Assembly (NCBI RefSeq): GCF_014837245.1
Contig: NZ_JACYFU010000003.1
Location: 496,001 to 560,000 of the forward strand
DNA: 64,000 bases
Direction of reading: 5' to 3'
DNA from: Devosia oryzisoli
GTDB taxonomy: Bacteria; Pseudomonadota; Alphaproteobacteria; Rhizobiales; Devosiaceae
The position numbers and the translations under genes are program-made. The notes below the pieces were generated by a model, which was not told where the DNA came from, ran no database searches, and saw nothing but the letters and a program-made list of their open reading frames with translations. How positions within the stretch are numbered: position 1 is the stretch's first letter; every line of letters starts with the position of its first letter. Below are positions 25,796-34,353 of the stretch, in pieces.

Positions 25796-26890
25796 ATGTC
25801 GGAGAGACTTGGTGTCGTGTTGGTCGGATGCGGCGGCATTGCCCGCAGCCACGCCTTTGCCTTATCGAAGGTGCCGAATGCCCGGATGGTCGCAAGCGTC
25901 GACATCGATGAAGCCGCAGCCAAACGCTTCAAGGACCGCTTTGGCTTTGAGACCTGCTCGACCGACCTCGACGCCGTTTTGGCCCGTGAGGATGTGCATG
26001 CGGTGGTGATCGCAACTTCCTCAAAGCCCCATGGGATGCTGATCATGAAAGCACTTCATGCGGGCAAGCATGTGCTGGTGCAAAAGCCGATGACCGCGTC
26101 CGTGGTCGAGTCGCGGGCCGCTGTTGCGCTCGCTCGGGAGAAGAACCTTAAGTTGATGGTATCGTTCTTCGAGCTGTTTCTGCCGCCTGTCGAACGCGCC
26201 AAGCAGATCATCGACCAGGGGCTGATCGGCGAGCCCTTCTTCTTCAAGGCCATCATGGCGTGGTACACTCCGGACGTGACGGCCGGCTGGCGATTCAATC
26301 CAGAACTGGCGGGCGGCGGCGTTATCCTCGACGGCAACGTCCACCACGTATCGAATGCGCTATACTTGCTGGGGAACCCACGGATCGACAGTGTCTACGC
26401 CGAGTACGGGGCACTAACCGCCGACGTCCAGGTGGAGGACACAGCGGTGATCCTCGTGCGGACGGAAAAGGCCATTCTCGAAATCTCCGGGTCCAACCGC
26501 CTGCAGGAACCGGGGGGCGCCACTACCGCCTTCAAGGACCAGTGGCAGGTGTTCGGGACCAAAGGCACAATAGCCTGGGATGCTGCCGCCCGTCCCACCT
26601 TTCGGGTATTTACCTCAGACAATGATGCGCTTGACCCGCTGCTCAACAATGGCTGGGTATCGCCGAAGCTGCCGGTGATGCCGCCGGACCATCGTGAGTT
26701 TTCCATGCATATCAACGGGGAGGAGAGCCCCTGGGTGCCAGAGCACCAGCACTTCGTCGATGCCTGCCTGAACGACACGGCGGTGCGCAGCGACGGCGAG
26801 TTTGGACTGAAGACCCAACTCATCCTCGAGGCCGCCTATAAGTCTGGAAAGGAAGGGCGCAAGCTCGGCCTCGACAGTGTGGGAGCCTGA
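25796..26890 (+). CDS. Gfo/Idh/MocA-family oxidoreductase (2)
   Basis: A 364-residue dehydrogenase. The ATG at 25796 follows GGAAGGA. The Rossmann motif is GVVLVGCGGIARSHAFAL. The catalytic-loop motif reads VLVQKPMTAS, with Gln in place of the usual Glu of E-K-P, a common variant. The substrate-domain motif GGGVILDGNVHHVSNALYLLG includes the expected His. It is followed two bases later by an amidohydrolase, so the pair probably acts in sequence on a sugar-derived lactone, lactam or acid. The substrate is not readable from sequence. Confidence 0.85.
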   Translation: MSERLGVVLVGCGGIARSHAFALSKVPNARMVASVDIDEAAAKRFKDRFGFETCSTDLDAVLAREDVHAVVIATSSKPHGMLIMKALHAGKHVLVQKPMTASVVESRAAVALAREKNLKLMVSFFELFLPPVERAKQIIDQGLIGEPFFFKAIMAWYTPDVTAGWRFNPELAGGGVILDGNVHHVSNALYLLGNPRIDSVYAEYGALTADVQVEDTAVILVRTEKAILEISGSNRLQEPGGATTAFKDQWQVFGTKGTIAWDAAARPTFRVFTSDNDALDPLLNNGWVSPKLPVMPPDHREFSMHINGEESPWVPEHQHFVDACLNDTAVRSDGEFGLKTQLILEAAYKSGKEGRKLGLDSVGA

Positions 26891-26892
26891 CT

Positions 26893-27660
26893 TTGGTGAC
26901 CATCATAGATGCCCACAGTCATATCGGGACCACGATCACCTCGGGCGTGGGCCAGACGACCGAGCAATGGCTCGCCGCCATGGATGCTGCCGCGATCCAG
27001 CAATCGATCATCTCGGTGGCGGCCGGCGGGCTGCAGGCCGATGGCCTCGCCGACACTCGCCGGATGAACGACACCATTGCCGCCGCAGTACGGCAGCGAC
27101 CCGACCGCTTCCCGATGGGGCTTGCCGCCATCGAGGTGCGGCACGGGGAGGCCGGCCATGCCGAGGTACGGCGCGCCCGTGACGAACTTGGCCTCAAGGG
27201 CATGGTGTTCCACGCCACCTTCGAAGGCTTCTCGGTCGATTCGCCCGCCTTTGCGGCAGTGCTGTCTTCCTGGGGAAACAGGCCCGGGTTGATCCTCCTG
27301 CACTCAACGCCGGACGGACGCGCCAATCCTAACGCCATCGCCAAGGTGGCGGCAGCGTTTCCGCATCTGACCTTCCAGCTCGGCCATCCGGTGTTCACGC
27401 AGGATCAGCGGGCGCAGGCGATCGCACAGACGAGGGCGCATAGTAACCTGCTGGTGGATCTCGCTTATCAGGCCGATCCCGCTATCTGCGCCGAGCTCGT
27501 CAATGGACTGGGGGCGGAGCGGGTGCTGTACGGCAGCGACGCCCCTTACTTCAGCCCGCAGCAGGTGATCGCCTCCATCAAGGCAGCAGGCCTCTCCGAA
27601 GCGGACCAACGGAAGATCTTCTCCGGGAACGCCCAGGCGCTGATCGCCCGCCTCGCCTGA
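26893..27660 (+). CDS. Amidohydrolase-2-family hydrolase
   Basis: A 255-residue TIM-barrel metal hydrolase. The N-terminal metal motif is IIDAHSH, the barrel His appears in FQLGHPVF, and the late Asp in LYGSDAPYFSPQQV. The length and motifs fit the amidohydrolase-2 group (2-pyrone-4,6-dicarboxylate lactonase-, decarboxylase- or fuconolactonase-like). It starts at TTG 26893, seven bases after GGGAG; the next codon is GTG and could also serve. It is coupled to the Gfo/Idh/MocA gene just upstream. A lactonase following a sugar dehydrogenase would be a natural pair. Confidence 0.8.
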   Translation: MVTIIDAHSHIGTTITSGVGQTTEQWLAAMDAAAIQQSIISVAAGGLQADGLADTRRMNDTIAAAVRQRPDRFPMGLAAIEVRHGEAGHAEVRRARDELGLKGMVFHATFEGFSVDSPAFAAVLSSWGNRPGLILLHSTPDGRANPNAIAKVAAAFPHLTFQLGHPVFTQDQRAQAIAQTRAHSNLLVDLAYQADPAICAELVNGLGAERVLYGSDAPYFSPQQVIASIKAAGLSEADQRKIFSGNAQALIARLA

Positions 27661-27666
27661 CCACCG

Positions 27667-27690
27667 GCGGCCGGCCTCCGGGCCGGCCGC
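27667..27690. terminator. Bidirectional hairpin between convergent genes
   Basis: A perfect 10-base stem (27667-27676 with 27681-27690, loop TCCG) directly follows the amidohydrolase stop and abuts the converging pseudogene stop. The plus-strand tail is TTAAATAAT. Confidence 0.75.
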
Positions 27691-28598
27691 TTAAATAATG
27701 ATTGCAAGCCCCCGCCTCTGGGATTGTTCAGCGCCCCACAAAACCCGGGTCACTGCCAATCCAAACCGCGCATCGGCGGGATGCGGCTCTCCTGGCGATA
27801 CAAGGGGCGCGATGGCCGAGCCGTAAGCCTGGGGGGACCCGCCAACCCAATCTCCGATGGGCGGCATGGCCCAACGGCCGTGCTTGCCGTAGAAGGCCGT
27901 TTCCCCGGGAATGGGCGCAGGCGCGTCCATGGCGAGACTGATGCTTGACAAGGCCCCGGAACGGTGGACCAGCAGCGTCTGGGTGTGATCGCCACGGCCC
28001 TTGTTCGCGAAAACCCGCTCCACGGGACCGAGTACCCAGAGCAGCAGTGCCACCGCGTGGGGGCCGATGTCCCAAAGCGCCCCTGCAGGTCCGCGCCAGG
28101 CGGCCGTCCCATAATACGGGCTGGCCGGGTCGATCAGAACTTGTGAGAAGCTCTCGATGCGCGCCCCCATCCAGCCGCCGGCCGATGTCACCTGTTGGAG
28201 CCAGTCGGCAACCGCTGACATGTAGAGGTGGGGAAGAACACAGCCGAGCGTAAGCCGGCGCGCTCCAAATCTTCGGCCATCCGCTCCGCCTCGCCAACGT
28301 TCAGCGCTACCGGCTTTTCGAGCAGCACCGGCTTGCCTCGGGCAATGGCGGCCCTTGCAAAGCTCGGCTGCACCGCCGGCGGCACGGCAATGCCCACAAT
28401 GTCGACGGCGTCGAGGAAACTGTCGCAACCGGTGAACGCTTGCGCCCCATACGGGGTGGCGAGTGCATCGACCACCTTGCCGTTGCGGCCAAGCAGGGCG
28501 GCAAAGCGGACCTCAGAACTAGCGGCGGCCGCTGGCATGGCCACGGACTGCGCCCATACACCTGTGCCGATCAACCCGAATCTCGGCAGATTCGCCAT
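27691..28598 (-). pseudogene. Gfo/Idh/MocA-family oxidoreductase (3), frameshifted
   Basis: The N-terminal frame from ATG 28598 reads FGLIGTGVWAQSVAMPAAA and VLLEKPVALN up to RSAVFFP. The family sequence then continues in another frame (HLYMSAVADWLQQV, ALWDIGPHAVALLLWVLG) to 27691. The break is at a 4-base G run (28230-28233), where one base appears to be missing. The joined protein would be about 300 residues. It is the last gene of the operon starting at 30691 and lies three bases past the TIM-barrel gene. It is either inactivated or an assembly indel. Confidence 0.8.
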
Positions 28599-28601
28599 CG
28601 G

Positions 28602-29519
28602 CTAGTGGATGAAAGGCTTGAGCGCGTCGCGCGCAATGGCGAAGCCGCGCTGCACCTTTTCCAGGTTGCCCTCGAACATGCGGTCTTCATGCTCGATGGA
28701 TACAACGTTGTCGTATCCCACAGCATAAAGCGCCCCAAAAAAGGCACCCCAATCGACCTGTCCAAGCCCGCAGAGCCGCGGCACCTGCCAGCCCACGCCG
28801 GCACTCATCACCCCGTGCTCGTAGAGCCCGTCGGTGCGGATCTCGAGATCCTTGGCGTGGACGTGGAAGATGCGGGGGCCGAACTCGCGGATTGCGCGGG
28901 GAATGTCGATGAACTGCCAAATCAGATGGGAGGGGTCGAAGTTGAGCCCGAAATTCTCGTCCGGTATGATGTCAAACATCCGCCTCCAATTGGCGGGAGA
29001 GTAGGCGAGGTTGGTGCCCCCCGGCCATTCGTCGCCGGAAAAGATCATAGGGCAGTTCTCGATAGCGATTTTGATGCCGTGGTCGCCCGCAAAATGCACC
29101 ATGTCTGGCCAGACCTGAGCGAAGCGGTCGAAATTGGCGTCGAGCGATTGTGTCTTGTCGCGGCCAGCAAAGGTGCCAACGGTGCGCACGCCGAGAAGCC
29201 GCGCTGCCTTCACCACATCCTTGAGATGCGCAAATGCCGCGGTCGATATCCGTTCGTCAGGATCGAGTGGGTTGGGATAATAGGCGAGGGAGGAAATCTC
29301 GAGACCCTTCGCATCTAGATCGTCGCGAAGGCGCGAGGCGGTCGACTGATCGAGCGTCGCCACATCGATGTGCGAAGTTCCTGCGTAGCGGCGGTTGGCG
29401 CCTCCTGCTCGCGGCCATACTGCAATCTCGATGGCAGAGAAGCCAGCCTCCCGGCCCCATCTGCTGACCTCCTCAAGGTCTTGGTGGGCGAAGGGTGCCG
29501 TTAGAAAACCAAGTTTCAT
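28602..29519 (-). CDS. Sugar-phosphate isomerase/epimerase-like TIM-barrel protein
   Basis: A 305-residue xylose-isomerase-like AP-endonuclease-2-fold protein. The first strand is MKLGFLTAPFAHQDLEE. Metal ligands are expected at IAIENCP (Glu), LNFDPSHLIWQ (Asp and His), IFHVHAKD (His) and SIEHED (Glu). These occur in pathways for inositol and keto-sugars, typically as epimerases, isomerases or dehydratases. Its start overlaps by one base the stop of the Gfo/Idh/MocA gene upstream, so they are co-translated. Confidence 0.85.
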   Translation of the reverse strand: MKLGFLTAPFAHQDLEEVSRWGREAGFSAIEIAVWPRAGGANRRYAGTSHIDVATLDQSTASRLRDDLDAKGLEISSLAYYPNPLDPDERISTAAFAHLKDVVKAARLLGVRTVGTFAGRDKTQSLDANFDRFAQVWPDMVHFAGDHGIKIAIENCPMIFSGDEWPGGTNLAYSPANWRRMFDIIPDENFGLNFDPSHLIWQFIDIPRAIREFGPRIFHVHAKDLEIRTDGLYEHGVMSAGVGWQVPRLCGLGQVDWGAFFGALYAVGYDNVVSIEHEDRMFEGNLEKVQRGFAIARDALKPFIH

Positions 29520-30691
29520 TACACTGTCTCCTGCTGCTGGCGATCAATGGTCGTCCATTGGCCGGTGCGGGCGCTGCGCTCCACCGCTTCAACGATCAGA
29601 GCTTCTTCATGGCCATCTTCGAAGGTGGCATAGGCCGGGGTGGCCGACGGGCTGCCGGCGAGCACATCCTGATAGATGGCGCGGTACATGGCCTTGAAGC
29701 CATTCTCGAACCCCTCGGCATGGCCCCCCGGCAACGCCGTGATCATTGCGGCCCCAGGGGTCAAGAGCCCCGGATCGCGCAGCAGCACCTCGTTGGCACT
29801 GTCGCGATGGCCGATCCACAGCTCATCAGGACGTTCACCTATCCAGGCAAGGGAGGCTTCCGAGCCACTGATTTCGACCGTGATGCCGTTCTTGCGGCCG
29901 GCGCTGACCTGGGAGGCCGTCATCACGCCGCGAGCGCCGCCTTCAAACCGCAGCATGACGATGGCTGCGTCTTCCGAACCGATATCGACGTCGGTGGTCA
30001 AGCCGCCGCCCGCACCGGAGAAAGTCTCGACGGGGCCCCGCGGCTTCTTGCGCACGGCAATGAAGGTCGGCAGTTCCGCCATCACCGCTTCGATGCGGCG
30101 GCCAGTGATGAAGGTCGCGAGGTCGAACCAGTGCGAACCGATGTCGCCAACCACCCGCAGCGAACCGCCCTTTTCGCGTTCGGCACGCCAGTTCCAGTCG
30201 GTATCACGCAGCAACCAGTCTTGAAGGTATGAGCCCATAATCAGGTTCGGCCTACCGACGGCGCCGTTCGCGATGCGAGCGCGCATCTCGTGCACCTGCG
30301 GGTAGAAACGGATGTTGAAGTTCACTGCTGCGACCTTGCCCGTCTTTTGGGCGGTGCGGCGCAGATGGTCGGTCTCGCGGGAGGTGAGAGCAAGCGGCTT
30401 CTCGCACACTACATGCTTGCCGGCCAGCAGTGCTGCTTCAGCTTGATGAGCGTGCTGGTGATTTGGCGACGTGATGTGGACTACATCAACTCGCGGATCT
30501 TCGAGCATCTGCTCGAAGCTGGCATAGCTGCGGGCGACACCGAACTGCTCGGCTTTTGCTGCGGCGCGCTCGGCTGAAGAGCCGACCACTCCCGCGATTT
30601 CCACCCCAAGCCGGCGGATTGCATCGATATGGACGGCGCCGATGAAGCCGGTACCTACAACGGCGGCGACTAAGTTTGCTGTAGTTTTCAC
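29519..30691 (-). CDS. Gfo/Idh/MocA-family oxidoreductase (4)
   Basis: A 390-residue dehydrogenase, longer than the others. The start chosen is GTG 30691, preceded by GGAGGGGGAA, rather than a longer in-frame extension. The Rossmann start is AAVVGTGFIGAVHIDAI, the catalytic motif is VVCEKPLALT, and the substrate-domain motif is VGDIGSHWFDLATFITG. It heads the minus-strand operon with the epimerase-like gene and the frameshifted third dehydrogenase. It is divergent from the SDR gene across a promoter carrying the proposed GntR operator. Confidence 0.86.
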   Translation of the reverse strand: MKTTANLVAAVVGTGFIGAVHIDAIRRLGVEIAGVVGSSAERAAAKAEQFGVARSYASFEQMLEDPRVDVVHITSPNHQHAHQAEAALLAGKHVVCEKPLALTSRETDHLRRTAQKTGKVAAVNFNIRFYPQVHEMRARIANGAVGRPNLIMGSYLQDWLLRDTDWNWRAEREKGGSLRVVGDIGSHWFDLATFITGRRIEAVMAELPTFIAVRKKPRGPVETFSGAGGGLTTDVDIGSEDAAIVMLRFEGGARGVMTASQVSAGRKNGITVEISGSEASLAWIGERPDELWIGHRDSANEVLLRDPGLLTPGAAMITALPGGHAEGFENGFKAMYRAIYQDVLAGSPSATPAYATFEDGHEEALIVEAVERSARTGQWTTIDRQQQETV

Positions 30692-30732
30692 TTCCCCCTC
30701 CGGTGGAGCAACGCTAAGTGGTGCGCCAGTGA

Positions 30733-30761
30733 TTGTCAAATAGTTCGATTGTTAATACAAA
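30733..30761 (+). promoter_or_regulatory. SDR promoter overlapped by the TTGT-N4-ACAA operator
   Basis: A sigma-70-like -35 TTGTCA (30733-30738) and -10 TACAAA (30756-30761) are spaced 17 bases apart. The palindromic element TTGT-TAAT-ACAA (30749-30760) covers the -10. The same element occurs at 32676-32687 and, with one change, at 36676-36687. It probably also controls the divergent gene at 30691. Confidence 0.55.
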
Positions 30762-30783
30762 AGCCTTGGAACGGGAGGATGTT

Positions 30784-31566
30784 ATGGATCGATCGAACAC
30801 TGGACCACGTGCTGTCATCACTGGCATTTCACGAGGTATCGGGCGTGCAACCGCGCTGGTCTATGCGGCACAGGGTGGCCGGGTGGCGGGCCTCCACCGC
30901 GACCCCAACCCAGAGACCACCCGGGCGCTCGAAGAGGAAATCCGCGCCGCCGGGGGCGAGCCGCTGATCCAGGTAGGCGACGCCCGCAGCACCGCTGACA
31001 TCAACCGGCTGGCCGATGCCGCTGCCGCTGCCTGGGGTGGGATCGATGTGTGGGTCAACAATGCGGCACGGCTTCTGGTGAAGCCCTTCTTGTCGATGTC
31101 GGACGACGACTGGTCCGAACTGCTGGATTCCAATCTCATGGGCTATATCCGTGGCGCACGAGCGGCGGCTCGTCACATGGTCCCGGCGGGCAGCGGCGCC
31201 ATCGTCAACATCAGTTCCGCCGTTGACCCGTTTCCGCCCACCGACATGACCGCCTATGTGACCGCGAAGGGCGGCATTGCCGGATTGACACGCTCCATGG
31301 CTGTGGAGTTGGGGCCGACGGGAGTGCGGGTCAACGCGGTATCGCCGGGGGCAACCGAAACGCCTCTCAACGATCAGAGCTGGACGGAGGACGTGCGCGC
31401 CACCTATCGCGCTCGAATTCCGCTGCGCCGCATTGCCGCGGCTGAGGAAATCGCGGACGCTATCGTCATGATGGGCTCGCCCGCGGCGCGGTATGTTACC
31501 GGACAGGTGTTGCTGGTGGATGGCGGGCTGACGTTGAACGGCTCGGTGGGGCACAAAAAGACGTGA
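30784..31566 (+). CDS. Short-chain dehydrogenase/reductase
   Basis: A 260-residue SDR. The ATG at 30784 follows GGGAGG, so a start 17 codons upstream is rejected. The cofactor motif is TGISRGIGRA. The rest shows NNAA, catalytic Ser in NISSAVD, and Tyr-x-x-x-Lys in YVTAKGG, and it ends with a typical GQVLLVDGG C-terminus. It would oxidise or reduce a sugar or polyol hydroxyl with NAD(P). It is divergent from dehydrogenase (4) and convergent with the zinc alcohol dehydrogenase. Confidence 0.9.
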   Translation: MDRSNTGPRAVITGISRGIGRATALVYAAQGGRVAGLHRDPNPETTRALEEEIRAAGGEPLIQVGDARSTADINRLADAAAAAWGGIDVWVNNAARLLVKPFLSMSDDDWSELLDSNLMGYIRGARAAARHMVPAGSGAIVNISSAVDPFPPTDMTAYVTAKGGIAGLTRSMAVELGPTGVRVNAVSPGATETPLNDQSWTEDVRATYRARIPLRRIAAAEEIADAIVMMGSPAARYVTGQVLLVDGGLTLNGSVGHKKT

Positions 31567-31605
31567 GGGGAGCGAGACGACCTCGCCCCTTCCTCGGTGC
31601 GGAGG

Positions 31606-32610
31606 TCATTCCGGCACAATCACCGTTTTCAGCCCCTCACCGGAGGCCGCGGCCTCGAAGGCACTCGGCCAGTCGCGGATGTCGGCGCGGCGGGTGACGA
31701 GCGGGGAGAGTGTCACGAGCTTCTGCTCGATCAGCGCCAGCGCGCGCCGCCACGAACTGGGAGTCGATGCAAAGCCGCTGGTCACCACCAACTCCTTGTA
31801 GAGCACGAGATCGATCGGCAGGGTGACGTCTTTGCCGAAAATGCCGACTTGCACATAGCGCCCTCCACGGCGGGCCGCACGAAGGGCGGCCGCGGCACCG
31901 GGGGCGCTACCGGAGCACTCGACGACGACATCAAACGCTTCGGCTTCCGGTAATCCTGTGGTGGTTTCGATGCCGAGACTGCGCGCGATGTCCAGCCGGG
32001 AACTGTCCTTGGGCAGGCCCGCGAGCGTCACGAGCCCGCCGGCCGCCCGGGCCACCTGGGCTGCGAGTTGGCCAATGGTGCCGGGGCCGGTGACGAGCAC
32101 GCGGTCGCCTGCGCTCACCACCGGCGGGTCGAGCAGGCAATGCGTGACGCAGGCAAGCGGCTCGGAAAGGACGCCTTCGATGTCGTCGAGAAAGTCGGGC
32201 AGCGGATGGAGATTATGAGCGGGCACGACCACATAGCTGGCAAAGCCGCCATTCTCGAAAGAACCGATTGATCGGCGGCTGGGGCAAAGGTTCGGTCGGC
32301 CGTCGCGGCACCAGTCACACCGGCCGCAAGTGGAGAAATAAGTCTCGACCGTCACGCGCTGCGGCTCGGCGTCGGCGGCTTCGGCCATGCCCAGAATCTC
32401 GTGACCGAGGATCACTGGCGCCTCGTAGCGGTATTCGTCCCGGGCTATGTGAACATCCGTGCCGCAGATGCCGGCTGCCAAGACCCGCACCCGGGTCATG
32501 CCTTCGCCCGCTTCGGGCACCGGCATCGGCTGGACGAGGACGTTTTCCGGTCCCGGTCCGGTCTTGACCACGGCAAGCATTTCCGAAGTCGTATCAGTCG
32601 AAGCCGGCAT
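31606..32610 (-). CDS. Zinc-dependent alcohol dehydrogenase
   Basis: A 334-residue medium-chain dehydrogenase of the sorbitol/threonine-dehydrogenase type. Catalytic-zinc motifs are CGTDVHI and GHEILG. The structural-zinc loop is CGRCDWCRDGRPNLC, and the Rossmann motif is VLVTGPGTIGQLAA. The start is ATG 32610 after AAGGAG; a longer frame upstream runs through the promoter and is rejected. It is divergent from the GntR gene and shares its operator region, so it is probably under the same control. The likely substrate is a polyol or sugar. Confidence 0.88.
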   Translation of the reverse strand: MPASTDTTSEMLAVVKTGPGPENVLVQPMPVPEAGEGMTRVRVLAAGICGTDVHIARDEYRYEAPVILGHEILGMAEAADAEPQRVTVETYFSTCGRCDWCRDGRPNLCPSRRSIGSFENGGFASYVVVPAHNLHPLPDFLDDIEGVLSEPLACVTHCLLDPPVVSAGDRVLVTGPGTIGQLAAQVARAAGGLVTLAGLPKDSSRLDIARSLGIETTTGLPEAEAFDVVVECSGSAPGAAAALRAARRGGRYVQVGIFGKDVTLPIDLVLYKELVVTSGFASTPSSWRRALALIEQKLVTLSPLVTRRADIRDWPSAFEAAASGEGLKTVIVPE

Positions 32611-32673
32611 TTCCCGCGTACTCCTTGTGAATTCGCCGCCCTTTGTGTGTCCGGGACAGTTCATGATATGATA

Positions 32674-32689
32674 GATTGTTTTTACAATC
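32674..32689. promoter_or_regulatory. Perfect GntR-type operator GATTGT-TTTT-ACAATC
   Basis: A perfect palindrome with 6-base arms and a 4-base spacer between the divergent zinc-ADH and gntR genes. It contains the probable -10 TACAAT (32683-32688) for gntR. It is the best example of the element found at three promoters in the cluster and fits autoregulation. Confidence 0.65.
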
Positions 32690-32713
32690 AGGTCGCGACG
32701 CAGGAGCAGATAC

Positions 32714-33487
32714 ATGCATGATGATAATCGGGGGCCAGTGACGACTAGCATCAAAGACCTGTTCATCAACCTGGACCGTGCCGGACCAATCCCGCTCTAC
32801 TACCAGATCGCTCAGCGGCTTCAGGATGCGATTGAGAGTGGGCAATTGCCGGCCGGCTCGCGCATCGAAAATGAGGTTGAACTCGCCGATCAGCTCAACA
32901 TCTCCCGTCCCACGGTTCGCCGGGCCATTCGCGAGCTCGCCGACAAGGGCATGCTGGTGCGGAGGCGCGGCGTCGGCACTCAAGTGGTGCCCGGACGATT
33001 GAAGCGCGGAGTGGAATTCACCAGCCTCTACGACGCCCTTAGCCTGTCCGGGCGCTCGCCCACTACCCGAGTGCTCACTAGGGAGGCGGTGGTGCCGCCG
33101 GCGGAAGTGCTGGAGGCGCTGGCGCTGCCCCCGGGCACCGAGGTGTTGCACACGGTGCGGTTGCGCTACAGCGAAGACGTGCCGTTCGCCCTGCTCGAGA
33201 ACTACATGCCGCCGGCTTTTCTCGACCTGGCAGTCGCCGACCTCGAGAAGTACGGGCTCTACCAGCTGTTGCGCGGACGGGGTGTGGCAATGCGGGTGGC
33301 CCGTCAGACGATCGGCGCGCGAGTAGCAACGAAGCAGGAAGCTGACCTGTTTGAGCAGGACCCCGGTTCGCCGGTTCTGACCATGACGCGCACCTTCTTC
33401 GACCAGTCCGGCCAAGCCTTCGAATATGGCCTCAACTCCTATCGGCCTGACATGTACGCGTTCGAGATGACCGTTGTGGAGAAGTAG
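32714..33487 (+). CDS. GntR-family regulator with UTRA domain
   Basis: A 257-residue HutC-subfamily regulator. The ATG follows AGGAG. The N-terminal winged helix (about 20-85) reads PLYYQIAQRLQDAIESG and ISRPTVRRAIRELADKGML. The UTRA effector domain (about 100-250) has the usual YLPPAF-like motif as NYMPPAFLDL and ends FEYGLNSYRPDMYAFEM. It probably represses the surrounding sugar-catabolic genes through the TTGT-N4-ACAA sites and is relieved by a sugar phosphate or similar ligand. Confidence 0.9.
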   Translation: MHDDNRGPVTTSIKDLFINLDRAGPIPLYYQIAQRLQDAIESGQLPAGSRIENEVELADQLNISRPTVRRAIRELADKGMLVRRRGVGTQVVPGRLKRGVEFTSLYDALSLSGRSPTTRVLTREAVVPPAEVLEALALPPGTEVLHTVRLRYSEDVPFALLENYMPPAFLDLAVADLEKYGLYQLLRGRGVAMRVARQTIGARVATKQEADLFEQDPGSPVLTMTRTFFDQSGQAFEYGLNSYRPDMYAFEMTVVEK

Positions 33488-33523
33488 CTGAGCGCGAGGT
33501 TCCGTGGAGATAACTGACATCGC

Positions 33524-34348
33524 CTAGCCCTTAACCGCGCCGCCGGTGGTGCCTTGGGCGATGTGCTTCTGCACGAAGAAACCAACGATGATCAGCGGCA
33601 CCATGGTGGCGGTGGCGGCAGCGCTCGACAATCCCCAGTCGACCGAGATAGCTCCCACGAAACTCGCGATGCCCACCGGCAAGGTGTAGGTATCGAGAGT
33701 TGTCAGCTGCAGAGAGAACAACAGCTCGTTCCAGGAATACTGCATCGACAGTACGAAGGCGGCGGCGACACCAGGCAGGATGATTGGAAAGATGACCTTC
33801 CAGAAGATCTGCATGCGTGTGCAGCCGTCGATCATCGCTGCTTGGGCGAGTTCTCGAGGTACGTCTCGGATAAAGCCCATCATAAGCCAGATCACGAACG
33901 GCAGGTTGAGCGCGGCGTGCGCGATGATCGGGCCAGCGAGGGTGCCACGGAGGCCAATGGCGTTGATCATCACGAACAGCGGCAGGAGGATGGAGATCAC
34001 CGGCACAAGCTTGCCAAGCAGGAAACCGCCGGCGATGGCGTTGGCAAACGGTAGGCGAAAATTGGTGAGCGCGTAGGCCGCGAAGGTGCCGACGACTATG
34101 ACAATCACCGTCGAAACCAGCGCCACCACGATACTGTTTAGGTAGAACAGGCCGAAATTGGCCTTGGTAAAGGCGTTCACGTAGTTGTCGAGGGTCGGCG
34201 TGAAGAAAAGCGTCGGCGTCGTGGTGAAGATGTCCTTGGCCTTCTTGAAGGAATTGAGCACCACAAGGGCGATGGGAACGATGGTCCAGACACAAAACAG
34301 GACCAGCGCGACCCACTTGGCAACGGATCCGACCGTTGGTTTCCGCAT
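33524..34348 (-). CDS. Carbohydrate ABC transporter permease, MalG/UgpE type
   Basis: A 274-residue inner-membrane permease with about six segments. The EAA coupling loop is ELAQAAMIDGCTRMQIFWKVIFPI, matching the CUT1 pattern. It starts with MRKPTVGSVAKWVALVLFCVWTI. It is the last gene of the operon SBP-permease-permease on the minus strand, five bases past the partner permease. It converges with gntR. Confidence 0.92.
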   Translation of the reverse strand: MRKPTVGSVAKWVALVLFCVWTIVPIALVVLNSFKKAKDIFTTTPTLFFTPTLDNYVNAFTKANFGLFYLNSIVVALVSTVIVIVVGTFAAYALTNFRLPFANAIAGGFLLGKLVPVISILLPLFVMINAIGLRGTLAGPIIAHAALNLPFVIWLMMGFIRDVPRELAQAAMIDGCTRMQIFWKVIFPIILPGVAAAFVLSMQYSWNELLFSLQLTTLDTYTLPVGIASFVGAISVDWGLSSAAATATMVPLIIVGFFVQKHIAQGTTGGAVKG

Positions 34349-34353
34349 TGTCG

